Source: Tricholomella constricta
Taxonomy: Eukaryota > Basidiomycota > Agaricomycetes > Agaricales > Lyophyllaceae
Reading direction: 5' to 3'
NCBI GenBank assembly: GCA_013368375.1
Contig: JAACJP010000030.1
Span: 62,001-126,000, forward strand
Length of the DNA: 64,000 nucleotides
The translations under genes were made by a program, and so were the position numbers. Below the pieces are notes generated by a model that saw only the letters and a program-made list of their open reading frames with translations, did not search any database and was not told the DNA's origin. Below, piece after piece: positions 53,520 through 62,662 of this stretch. How positions within the stretch are numbered: position 1 is the stretch's first letter; each line of letters begins with the position of its first letter.

Positions 53520-54980
53520 GGCCGCCTCTACATGTATGCTTGATCCTTATACAAATGCCATAATCAAAGGCTCGTCTTTTCTTATATTTTCACATTTTCG
53601 GACTCGTACTCGTACTGTTACTTGGGACTTTATAATATCGGATTCGTATTAGACTTGCACCACATAATATACAATGGATCGAAAGTATTTCGGAGAAAAA
53701 TCGTGGAAGTAAATCGGCTAGTAGTGAGATATTGTTCGACGACTTCATGAGGAGACCATGTCATTCTGATAAGCTTCAGGTGCCCAACTTCAACGGCAGG
53801 GCTGCCGCAACATTGTACCAATCAAAATCAAAGGAAGTATGCAAGGAACTTGTCACATGTGCCTTCGATGTCCGAGAGCAGGACTGAGGCTTGCCCTTAC
53901 CCGGACACGAAGCTTGTCATGAGATAGCTGAAATCCGACTCATGGTGCAAGCTACTTCGTCTCTCCTGGACAGACACCAACATTCGTTCCTTCGTTTTGG
54001 AGGTGTAGACGAATGCAGTCTATTAAGGGTGTTATTTGTCTGTACTTCAAGGAATGTTCAAATACTGTACTGTCAAGAAATCGAGTGTTAAGCAAAGCCA
54101 GAGCATTCTTATTTGTGAATCAGCCGGACCGACGCTCAGCGCTCAGTGCTCTGGCTCTGTGGGTAATCAGTGAAGTGCGCGGAACGCTCAGCGGCCCGGA
54201 CGCAGCCGCAATTCAATGGCAAGAAGAAGTGTCAAGGCTCAAGAACCTGAGCGATAAGCCAAGCCCAAGCCAGAAGTCGAAGGAGCCTGAGGGGAAGGCA
54301 CCTCGTCACGTCGAAGTCCGCAACGCGTGGGCAGTGTTTGATCGATGACCGAGCTGTAATTGCATGTCTGGAGTCTGGACGATGTCCTCGAGGGGCCATC
54401 GGCTCGAAGAGTTTACGTACACTGCTTTTATTTTGCAAGGGGAGACCTGCCCGAATCAAAGTTCGCCGCAATGTGATATGATGACATGATGACTCGGAAG
54501 CCAGCTCCATGGTCAGGCTTGGAGCAAACGTCTCGTAAACGAAGCGTAATCAGCCCATGAAAGTCTGAACCCAGCAGTGGCAAGAGAGCACATTGCAGAT
54601 GGCCGTCTGCACGAGGAGCGTTGAAGAGAAGCGGCTGTAGATCAAAACAGCTTTACCAGTTAAGGATAGCAACACTAACCTTACTTCTCCGGTCTCTCAC
54701 GGCTGCACGAGGGTTCGATCCTTGAGTAAGGCGATACTTTGTCCCATGACCCTCGGGGACTGGAGCACTGAATTGCTGATCTCGTGCGGTACCTCCGGTG
54801 AGAGTACGCACAGGAAGGGGTCACACAAGTCCGGTTCTGCTGAGTGATCAGCAGTCTCGGCTCTGGGTCGGCACGCACGGATCAGCCGTCTGCCCAATGT
54901 CTGAGGGTGTCCAGAGACCCAACCCCACCACACACCCACGACGCAGGGTTACGTCATGCTTCGCTTCGCATCATGTGACA
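53520..54980. other. intergenic region between element A and the DIRS-like element
   Basis: No convincing gene. The frames are short and unsupported. It probably includes old repeat sequence and the outer end of the DIRS-like element. Confidence 0.4.
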
Positions 54981-54989
54981 GACTCCCTG

Positions 54990-55023
54990 GGGGGTCTGAA
55001 TGATCAGGAAATGAAGATGGCCC
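54990..55023. repeat. 34-bp direct repeat, copy 1 (DIRS-like terminus)
   Basis: GGGGGTCTGAATGATCAGG and the following ATGAAGATGGCCC recur exactly at 55472-55505, 482 bp away. Both lie downstream of the tyrosine recombinase gene, as expected for the split direct repeats of PAT/Ngaro-type elements. Confidence 0.8.
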
Positions 55024-55471
55024 CAATCAAACAGAACGAAAGAGAAAAATGCTAGAAAACATCTATAAAAACTAAATATAGAGGAAAAACAAACGATTGA
55101 AGACTGTAAAGATCAATAAAAATAAATTCAAAAAATGAGAAGAAGACAGGGAAGGTGGGAGGGCGAGAAAACTACAATTCTTTGAATAATCCTCGCGTTC
55201 TGTACAAACGTTGATAAAGGCGGACTTGATTGAGGGAAACGGACGTGTTACTGTAGCGGAAGGTGGTAGTCCGAAATCAAGGAACGCAAGTCATGTGCGT
55301 GTCACAGCCCAAAACGTGTCCCTCTCTCATCCCGTGCCTCCTTTCAGAGGACATCTATTTCGTGCTATGTTATCCTTCATGACAAAGAATATTATTTAGA
55401 ATTTATTATCCATTCTCTAGCACAACTCAATCGCTACATGAGGGAGAGTTCCAGCCCTTCGGCTGAAAATC

Positions 55472-55505
55472 GGGGGTCTGAATGATCAGGAAATGAAGAT
55501 GGCCC
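55472..55505. repeat. 34-bp direct repeat, copy 2 (DIRS-like terminus)
   Basis: The second exact copy, about 55 bp beyond the recombinase stop codon. See 54990-55023. Confidence 0.8.
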
Positions 55506-55560
55506 AAAATAGGAAAAGCCCAGAGGCGCATCAGAACCTGAGAAGATGACCCGTAGAATA

Positions 55561-56808
55561 TCAAGACGAAGGGCGTTGCCGGCCTCCATCTCCGTTCAGG
55601 AGCGGCACTAAGAATTCGGCATAAAGAGGAGCAATGACGTCGAGAGAACGCCAGTAACGTAAGAAGGAATCGGAAGACCAACGGCCCATAATACGCACAA
55701 TGTCCGGAGGGACACCAGAAAGTAGTAAATGAGTCGTGCCGCCAATACGAAAACTGTGTCCAGAAATGAGGGGAAAACCTTTTTCGGCCAGAATGGAGCG
55801 GCAACGACGCAGAAAGGCATGTTTGGTCATGAACCGTCGAGTGCCATCGGAGGCGATGTAAGCAGCAAGGGGAGACAAGGGATCACCACCGTTTAGAGCA
55901 CGATGCAAACGAAGTGCGGAGATGGGGTCGCATTCCTGTTGCCTAGTAAGCATCACGTCTTCACCGAGGACGCCGCCACACTTAGTCCTCGGCAAGTGAA
56001 GCATTCGGGAGCCGTTTTCATTAGGTACACGAAAATCGGACCAAGTTGGTAAGGAACCGGGGGCGAAACGCTTCTCCGCCACAGGAAGGAGCTCGCCAAG
56101 GCAAATCTGACCCCAAAAACAGGCGGAGGCAACAAAGAGCATGCACGCGTCGAAGGGAGAGGTCGTATTGAGATCGCCTGTCAAGGCATCCAACATGGGC
56201 TTCGTTACGGCGCACCGAGGCGCAACACGCGAGTGGATCGGTCGCATATTCTCGGCACCCTTGAGAACGTAGTTTAATTGGGTGCCCCCGAACCAATGGG
56301 CATTATTCTGAATATGCCAACTGCGAAGGGCCGAACATTTATTACGAATGGTACTGCCGGAGAGTTTCCCGGCAAAGGAGGCCGCGAAGGAACAAAGAAG
56401 AGCCTCAGGAGCAGGTAAACACTCCCATGGGGCGATGTCACGAGAAGAGCAAAAGTCAAGAAATTGGGAGACGGCGTGCGCATACCGCGATTTGGTAGAC
56501 GGCATCCAGGCATTAGCCAAGGTACTAGCGACATTTGCGATATCCGAGGAATGTAAAGGCACGGTGGGCGGCGTAGGATGCAAGGGCGTAACCACCTCAC
56601 AAGGACCCGAAGCGAGGAAATATTTTGCGGACCACGCAGCCGCGGCGTCGAGAACAAGGCGCCCAGCCTCAGCGGAAGGCATTAAGAGGTTCGAGGAGAA
56701 ATTTTTCACAGGCGAAGGACGGAAAGGAGATGGAGTAAGGAAGAACTGAATTATATTGTCAGCCGCATGAGACGTAAGGAAGGCTAAGGAATCCAGGCCG
56801 GCGGGCAA
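55561..56808 (-). CDS. DIRS-like tyrosine recombinase
   Basis: An open frame of 415 codons. 56808 is a TTG, so the real start may be the inner ATG (MPSAEAGRLVL) or lie upstream. The N-terminal SAM-like helical domain (MPSTKSRYAHAVSQFLDFC, SGSTIRNKCSALRSWH) and the catalytic domain are recognisable. The box II residues H-x-x-R (HSFRIGGTTHLLLSG), the GRW motif and the nucleophile Tyr (SFLRYWRS) are present. The box I Arg, expected in the ACFWGQ-x-RLGEL region, reads Cys (CFWGQICLGELL). The enzyme family joins circular cDNA into the genome without target duplication. With the Arg lost, this copy is probably inactive. Confidence 0.8.
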   Translation of the reverse strand: MPAGLDSLAFLTSHAADNIIQFFLTPSPFRPSPVKNFSSNLLMPSAEAGRLVLDAAAAWSAKYFLASGPCEVVTPLHPTPPTVPLHSSDIANVASTLANAWMPSTKSRYAHAVSQFLDFCSSRDIAPWECLPAPEALLCSFAASFAGKLSGSTIRNKCSALRSWHIQNNAHWFGGTQLNYVLKGAENMRPIHSRVAPRCAVTKPMLDALTGDLNTTSPFDACMLFVASACFWGQICLGELLPVAEKRFAPGSLPTWSDFRVPNENGSRMLHLPRTKCGGVLGEDVMLTRQQECDPISALRLHRALNGGDPLSPLAAYIASDGTRRFMTKHAFLRRCRSILAEKGFPLISGHSFRIGGTTHLLLSGVPPDIVRIMGRWSSDSFLRYWRSLDVIAPLYAEFLVPLLNGDGGRQRPSS

Positions 56809-56926
56809 GGTATCACGTGGGAATACGCAAAAGGAAGGGGAAGGAGGTTGGGGTGGGGGTTCCTAAGACAGAAGATGCGAAATCGCGAGGTAGGGTAAAG
56901 GACAAGACAAATATTGGAAGGAATGG

Positions 56927-58147
56927 CTATGCAGTCAGGGAGTGATAAGGAATGGAAGGAAAAACAAAGGGCCGAAGATAGGAAGGGATGGCAGGAGGGA
57001 AGGGGAACAGGGTCTTGCGAGAGGGGAATAAACCGCGAGAGGGAGCATCGGCTATGTTGTCCACAGTGGAGACCCACGTAGTTGTTAACCAAATATGATG
57101 TGCTTGAAAATTATCGACAATTCGGCGAAGGATTGCGTTCTGCTCGGAGTTTCGCGACCGCCCCGCGGCAAGGGCACCGACGACGCCCGAATTGTCTGAA
57201 CGAAGAATAAGATGACAATCCTTCAAACCGGAAGCAATGATAGCACGCAACGCCAAATCGACGGCTACCATCTCCGCCCAACCGATGTCACGGCCCTCGG
57301 CCTTCCACCCCGGTCGTAGCTGCCAGGCCAGCTATTTCCCGTTGAGAAAGAAGCCGATTCCCCATGACGTACTGGCGTCGACGAAGATGGGAGTAGACAA
57401 AGGAGCGGGAGGACGAACGATATGAATGCCGCACCAATCCGCGGAGAGAACAGTGCGCCACCAGCAGACCTCCTCAAGAACCGACGGGGTGACGCGATGA
57501 CGGACCCAAGGCGGGGACGAAGCAGGAAAGGAAGCGCGAAAACGGTACAGAGCAGGGAGATGAGAGCGACCGTGAGGGACAACGAGGGTGACGTGATTGA
57601 GAGTTCCGATGACAGATTCGACATCGCGAAGTGAAATCAAGGCACCTAGATCCCAGGAAGAGAGCTTGTCGAGATACTTGGTCCGCTTGACGGCAGGAAG
57701 GGATACAGTCTTGTCGGCAAGAGACCAAAGGAAACCGATGTACGTAAAAGAGGTAGCAAAGGGCACGAATTTCTCCCGAGCCCAAGGCCATCCTAAATCC
57801 TCAGCAATATTCCAAATGAGGGACTCGTCGTAACCGTAAAGAGGTGATCCATCGAGAAGGGACCCACGTCGATAACGGAAGAAAATGAAATCATCCACCC
57901 ATTTTAAAAGAGCGTCAACACCCTTGTGTAGGAAAATCCATACGATGGCATCAGCGACAAGACCAAAAATTCCCGGTGCAGGGCAAATCCCAAAAGTTAA
58001 GCCGGCCATCGAGATGAATAAGATCGCCAATTCGAATCGCAGTGAACGGACGGTCACGAGGCAGGGTAGGAATATTACGGAAAGCGGCATCAACATCAAA
58101 GACACAGGCCTCGGTGTCAGGGGGAGCGTCGGCGACTAGGAGGTAAC
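56927..58147 (-). pseudogene. DIRS-like RT/RNase H, 5'-truncated and with a nonsense codon
   Basis: Starts at the border of element D (YLLVADAPPDTEACVFDVD AAFRN) and keeps RT motifs LNFGICPAPGIFGLVADAI and the active box WVDDFIFF. RNase H follows (IFVDASTSWGIGFF, LRSDNSGVVGAL, NIADAPSRG). A TAG at about 57334-57332 interrupts NGK-LAWQLRPGW, where the family has Trp. The fingers part of RT must lie on the far side of element D, outside this window. Confidence 0.8.
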
Positions 58148-58621
58148 TGTTAGGGCGACCTTTAGAGCAGAGCTTAGTCGTACTGGCAAAGGGGAATCCA
58201 AAGTTATATTGTTGTACTGTAATGAGGTAAATAAGGCTTACCTGGCAAAGGGGAATCCAAAGAGAATAGTGTAAAGGATTCCCAGTTGCCAGGGGGCCGG
58301 CTATATACAAATGTGATACATGAGGGCAGGCTCTCCATAGTGTACTGCACATGTGATAATAACGACATGTGATAACCATGACAGGTGATAATGATGAGCG
58401 GGTTCCGGATGCTGTCTGATGGTAACCGTCGTCGGGATGTCAGGTGATCGGGAATATGAACAGGGAAATGAGGGGAATGACAGGAAGTGAGTAAGGTAAA
58501 TATATACACCGACGCTTGGGTCAGAGCGTCGGGGTCGGGATCGCGATTGATCAGGAGCGAGCGCACGTGTCGGGGAACAGTTGGTGAGCGTCGGAGGGCG
58601 TGAACGGGTGTTCCCCTAACA
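58148..58621 (-). repeat. element D 3' LTR (474 bp)
   Basis: In element sense it runs from TGTTAGGGGAACACCC to CGCCCTAACA, with 8-bp perfect inverted ends TGTTAGGG/CCCTAACA. A TATA-like GTATATATTTA lies near 58498-58508. It contains a 21-bp direct repeat (58242-58262 and 58183-58203). The border is inferred from the inverted ends, because the partner LTR is not in the window. Confidence 0.75.
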
Positions 58622-58635
58622 TCACCCCCCCTTTT
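58622..58635 (-). promoter_or_regulatory. element D polypurine tract
   Basis: AAAAGGGGGGGTGA directly before the 3' LTR; its last three bases are the pol stop codon. Confidence 0.65.
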
Positions 58636-61600
58636 GAATCGCAACGACTCGGTGCGGGGTAGCGGTGGCGAAGATGGCCGGGGATAATGTGAACATGCCA
58701 CGAATGTGGCGGGCAGCGTCGGGGTTGTCGCGGTGGAACTTGCGTACCAGATCGGGGGCGGTGACATTTTCGCGAGGTTCCCATGAAGCTTCTTCGTAAC
58801 CATAGCCTTTCCACAGGACCTTGTACTGTAGTTTTTTGCGGAAGGTTCGGCTATCGAGGATCTTTTCAACTTCGTAATGGGGTTCGTCGTCGATTATGTC
58901 GGGGGGAGGAGGAGGATTGGACCGACGACCTTCGATCGGATCAGTGACGGCGGGGATGAGTTTCACGACGTGGAAGACTGGGTGGATGCGCTTCATGGAC
59001 TGAGGCAGCAGGAGGCGGTATGCGAGCGGGCCGACTCGCCTTTGCACGACAAAAGGGCCAAGGTAGCGATGCGACAATTTCTTAGATGGTCGGGTCGTAG
59101 AAATGTCGGTCGCGTCCAAGTACACCTTGTCGCCAGGCTGGTAGTCGGGCGTTGGGGCGTGTCGCTGGTTGTAGTACCGCTCCATGTCGTCTTTGGCCTT
59201 TGAGAGCGCTGCCTTGGCTTCTTCCTGTGCTTCCTTCATGCGCTCCACAAACTCGTCGGCCGACTCGTTCTTGGAAGCGCCCCGACGTGGCTCAAAGCCC
59301 ATGCGTGGATGCCGACCAGTGTCGAGCAGGAAGGGGGTCTGCTGCGTCGCCGAATGTACATGGTTGTTGTAACTGAATTCGGCGTCGGGCAAGAGGTCCT
59401 CCCAGTCGTTCTGACGCTCATTGCAGAAGACCCGCAAGAACTGTTCCAGCTCCTGGTTGACGCGTTCAGTCTGTCCGTCGGTCTGCGGGTGGTACGCCGT
59501 CGAAGCCGACAGCTTGATACCCAGGAGTCGGTACAGTTCGCGCGTGAATTCGGCGACGAACTGTGGACCTCGATCGGAGACAAAGGCATCTGGGAGACCG
59601 TGGAGCTTCCAGACGTGGCGCCGGTAGAGGTTCGCAGCCCCCAAAGCTGAACAAGTCGTGTGCGACGCGATGAAGTGCGCGCGTTTTCCGACCGAATCCA
59701 CGACGTTCATGATCGCGTCGTGGCCATTGGATTCGGGGAGTTCGGTGATGAAGTCGACCGACACGACATTCCATCGGCCTTCTGGAATAGGGAGCGGCTG
59801 CAGCTGTCCGACGGGGAGTTGGCGGCGGGGTTTCGTGCGCAAGCACATGTCGCAGGTGCTGGTGTAGGAACCGATGAAGCGCGACATCTGGGGCCACCAG
59901 TAGTTGCGCGACACCAGCTCTAACGTCTTCCAGCGACCTGGGTGACCGGCGACCTTGGAGTCGTGGTGGTGCTCCACGATGCGTCGGCGGAGGTCAGGAA
60001 CGTTCGGGACATAGATCCGTCCACGGAACGTGAGCAGACCGCCTTCCTCTCCCCACTCGCCAAAGCGAAGGGAGCGACCGGCGATTTTAGATGCCCTGAC
60101 CAGTTGCGCCGCTTTCGCGACCGCATCCTCCTGTGCGCCATCGCGGTTGCCCTTGCGAATTGCCTTCAGCACGTCATCCTCTTCTCCGACCAATACAAGA
60201 CCTTCAGTCGCACGAACCGCGAAGAACTCGGGTTTGAGCAGTACGATGTCGGCGTTGTCAGCACTTCCGTCGCCATGGTCGGAGCGGCGCGATAACGCGT
60301 CGGGCTTGCCCATGCTACGGCCAGGACGGTGGTGGAGGGCGAAGTCGAAGTTAGCGAGGTAGAGCGACCATCGGGCTTGACGCCGATTGAGTTTCTTCGC
60401 GGTGAGGAAGTACTCAAGGTTCTTGTGGTCGGTCCAGATCTCCACCTTGTGCTTTGCGCCTTCTACGAAGTGTCGCCACTCCTCCAGAGACCGGATGATC
60501 GCTAGCATCTCCTTGTCATGGATCTCGTAGTTCCGCTCGACGGCGTTCAAGCTCTTTGAGTAGAACGCGACGGGGTGCCATTTACCGTCGGACGGCGACT
60601 CTTGCGACAGGACTGCACCCGTTGCGAAGTCAGATGAATCGGCTTCGATGCGGTACGGTCGGTCGTCGTCAGGGAACATGAGAACGGGCCCCGATGTGAT
60701 CGCCAACTTCAGAAGGCCAAAGGCTGACTGCTCCGACTCTCCCCATCGCCAGGCGACGTCCTTGCCCGTCAGATCGAACAGGGGTCGGGCGTGATGCGAG
60801 AAGTCCTGGATGAACCGTCGGTAGAAGTTAGTGAAGCCTAGGAATGCTTGCACTTCCTTCTTGTTCTTCGGCGCTGGCCATTCCAACACTCCAGCGACCT
60901 TAACAGGGTCCATCTCCGCTTGCCCTTGCGAAATGATCAGCCCCAGATACTCGATCTTGGTCTGTTCGAATTCGCATTTCTCGGGCTTTAAGAACAACTG
61001 ATGTTCGCGGAGTCGGTCCAGTACTAATCGCGCGACCCGACGGTGTTCCTCTAGAGTCTTGGTATAAATCAAGATGTCGTCGAGGTACACGCAAACAACA
61101 CCTTCGGCGATCAGATCGCGGAAAATATCATTCATCATGGTCTGAAATGTGGCGGGGCTGTTCGTGAGGCCGAAGAACATGACGAGCGGCTCGAAGAGAC
61201 CGCGGTTCGTCCGAAACGCTGCCTTCCACTCGTCGCCTTCCTTGATCCGAACATTGTTGTACCCCCATCGGACGTCCAGCTTGGTGAAGTACCGTGCGCC
61301 GCGAAGGTTATTCACCAGTTCGCTAATGAGGGGCAGCGGGTATCGGTTCTTCACCGTGAGCGCATTGAGCGTCCGATAGTCCTGTACCAGGCGGAGCGAC
61401 CCGTCCTTCTTCTTGATGAAGAAGACCGGTGATGCCATGGGCGACTTGGACGGTCGGATACGACCCGTCTCGAGATTCTCTTTGAGGAACGCGTCGAGTT
61501 CCACCTGTTCCGCCGGTGACAGCGGGTAGACCTTCGTGCCGGTTGGTGACGCGCCCGGCTCCAGTTCGATCGCATGGTCCCATTGCTTGCGCTCTGTGAG

Positions 61601-62641
61601 CTCATCGAACGCAACTTTGGAGAAGACATCTTCAAAGTCGTGGAGGTGGGTGGGTACGGCGTCGCGGAACGTTTTGGGCACGGAGTTAGCAGCGTGCGCT
61701 TCCGCAAGTCGCTGTGATGTCGTTTGGCTGGCCCGAATATGTTCGGCGGTCGGGGTCGGATGGATCGCGGTCGCGAAGATGCGATCGCCATTCAGGAAGG
61801 TCTCCGTCAGGAAGTCGTCGGACTCTGGGTCGGGTTCCTCCAGGATCGGAGTGTAGGGGAGGAACTCGTCGTCATCAGAGTCGTCCTCCACGTACGGATT
61901 GGTCGGGGCCCGCAGGTCAGGCTCAATCGTCGGGATGCCATCAGCTCGACAGGCACGGATTGCTGCGCGCACTTTGGTACGTGCGCGCCGATCGGCTTTG
62001 ACCTCATCCTTGCAGGTGTCGCACTGCATCGGACAGCGACTCATCTTCACCTCTTTGGTCTCCCAGTCGATCTCAGGGTTGTGGTTTTTAAGCCAGTTGA
62101 ACCCGAGGATCATGTCGTGCTTGCCTAACTGGGTGACCCCGAAGACGGCTCGTTCGGTATGACCATTGTATCGCAAGACAGCTTCTACGATGCAAGAGAC
62201 CGAACCGCCTTCGTTGAGGGTGCCGTCTACGTTGTAAACTGGGGATGGCCGACTCAGCACCTTGGTCGTGAGTTTGTGTTTCTCGACGAAAGCGATATTG
62301 AGAAAGCTGCCGGTCGCTCCGCTGTCCACTAGCGCAGTGACGGCGTGCGACTCCTGGGTGTCGGTGGTCTCCAGTTCAACGTTGAGCCACAGGGATCTGG
62401 GGCAGGGGGAGGCAGCGGCGATGAAGCGACTAGGAAGTCGCTTTTCCCAGCGGGGTAGGCCACGACGCGACGGAGCGATCGGTTTTGCGACTGCAATCGG
62501 TGTCGTCGGGTCGGAGGGGTTTTGTACGTCTTTGTCGGTCGGTTCACTCGTAGGAATAGCAGCAATAATAGGTGTATTGGCATCTTCTATGGACAGTGGA
62601 GCGAACCGATTACGACTAGACAACGGGGGCGTACGTTCCAC
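58622..62641 (-). CDS. element D Pol (protease, RT, RNase H, integrase, chromodomain)
   Basis: A 1339-codon frame in -1 relation to gag, open back to the slippery site at 62662. 62641 is a GTG, so a frameshifted Gag-Pol is the likely product. Retropepsin (TALVDSGATGSFLN), RT with YFTKLDVRWGYNNVRI and VYLDDILIYTK (intact YLDD), and RNase H (RIEADSSDFATGAVL) are followed by integrase: HHCC (HHDSKVAGHPGRWKTLEL to CDMCLRTK) and DDE (VDFITELP, VSDRGPQFVAEF, TDGQTERVNQELEQ). A chromodomain ends the chain (HYEVEKILDSRTF to EEASWEPRENV). Every catalytic residue checked is present, so the gene looks competent. Confidence 0.93.
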   Translation of the reverse strand: MERTPPLSSRNRFAPLSIEDANTPIIAAIPTSEPTDKDVQNPSDPTTPIAVAKPIAPSRRGLPRWEKRLPSRFIAAASPCPRSLWLNVELETTDTQESHAVTALVDSGATGSFLNIAFVEKHKLTTKVLSRPSPVYNVDGTLNEGGSVSCIVEAVLRYNGHTERAVFGVTQLGKHDMILGFNWLKNHNPEIDWETKEVKMSRCPMQCDTCKDEVKADRRARTKVRAAIRACRADGIPTIEPDLRAPTNPYVEDDSDDDEFLPYTPILEEPDPESDDFLTETFLNGDRIFATAIHPTPTAEHIRASQTTSQRLAEAHAANSVPKTFRDAVPTHLHDFEDVFSKVAFDELTERKQWDHAIELEPGASPTGTKVYPLSPAEQVELDAFLKENLETGRIRPSKSPMASPVFFIKKKDGSLRLVQDYRTLNALTVKNRYPLPLISELVNNLRGARYFTKLDVRWGYNNVRIKEGDEWKAAFRTNRGLFEPLVMFFGLTNSPATFQTMMNDIFRDLIAEGVVCVYLDDILIYTKTLEEHRRVARLVLDRLREHQLFLKPEKCEFEQTKIEYLGLIISQGQAEMDPVKVAGVLEWPAPKNKKEVQAFLGFTNFYRRFIQDFSHHARPLFDLTGKDVAWRWGESEQSAFGLLKLAITSGPVLMFPDDDRPYRIEADSSDFATGAVLSQESPSDGKWHPVAFYSKSLNAVERNYEIHDKEMLAIIRSLEEWRHFVEGAKHKVEIWTDHKNLEYFLTAKKLNRRQARWSLYLANFDFALHHRPGRSMGKPDALSRRSDHGDGSADNADIVLLKPEFFAVRATEGLVLVGEEDDVLKAIRKGNRDGAQEDAVAKAAQLVRASKIAGRSLRFGEWGEEGGLLTFRGRIYVPNVPDLRRRIVEHHHDSKVAGHPGRWKTLELVSRNYWWPQMSRFIGSYTSTCDMCLRTKPRRQLPVGQLQPLPIPEGRWNVVSVDFITELPESNGHDAIMNVVDSVGKRAHFIASHTTCSALGAANLYRRHVWKLHGLPDAFVSDRGPQFVAEFTRELYRLLGIKLSASTAYHPQTDGQTERVNQELEQFLRVFCNERQNDWEDLLPDAEFSYNNHVHSATQQTPFLLDTGRHPRMGFEPRRGASKNESADEFVERMKEAQEEAKAALSKAKDDMERYYNQRHAPTPDYQPGDKVYLDATDISTTRPSKKLSHRYLGPFVVQRRVGPLAYRLLLPQSMKRIHPVFHVVKLIPAVTDPIEGRRSNPPPPPDIIDDEPHYEVEKILDSRTFRKKLQYKVLWKGYGYEEASWEPRENVTAPDLVRKFHRDNPDAARHIRGMFTLSPAIFATATPHRVVAIQKGG

Positions 62642-62662
62642 CCGTTGTGCGATTAAAAACCC
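62620..62662 (-). promoter_or_regulatory. element D -1 ribosomal frameshift signal
   Basis: In gag frame G-GGT-TTT (62662-62656) followed at once by the gag stop TAA. After a 7-nt spacer comes ACAACGGG (62648-62641), paired perfectly with CCCGTTGT (62627-62620) across a 13-nt loop. Pol is exactly -1. Confidence 0.75.

Larger units (their letters stand above)
54990..58147 (-). mobile_element. DIRS-like tyrosine-recombinase retroelement, truncated and decayed
   Basis: In element sense: RT (5' part missing, cut by element D at 58147), RNase H, tyrosine recombinase, then two direct repeats. There is no LTR or integrase. This gene order (RT-RH then YR) defines the DIRS order of retrotransposons. 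A nonsense codon in the RNase H part and a replaced catalytic Arg in the recombinase point to an inactive copy. The left border is taken from the outer direct repeat and is uncertain. Confidence 0.75.

Noticed and set aside
53630..54510. Short frames right of element A
   Set aside because: No family resemblance and no coherent exon chain.
54705..54725. GGGTTCGATCC resembling a tRNA B box
   Set aside because: No A box and no cloverleaf could be placed upstream on the same strand; treated as chance.
58204..58869. Minus-strand frame of 221 codons over the 3' LTR of element D
   Set aside because: It reads through the end of pol in another frame and the LTR, with no domain; a shadow frame.
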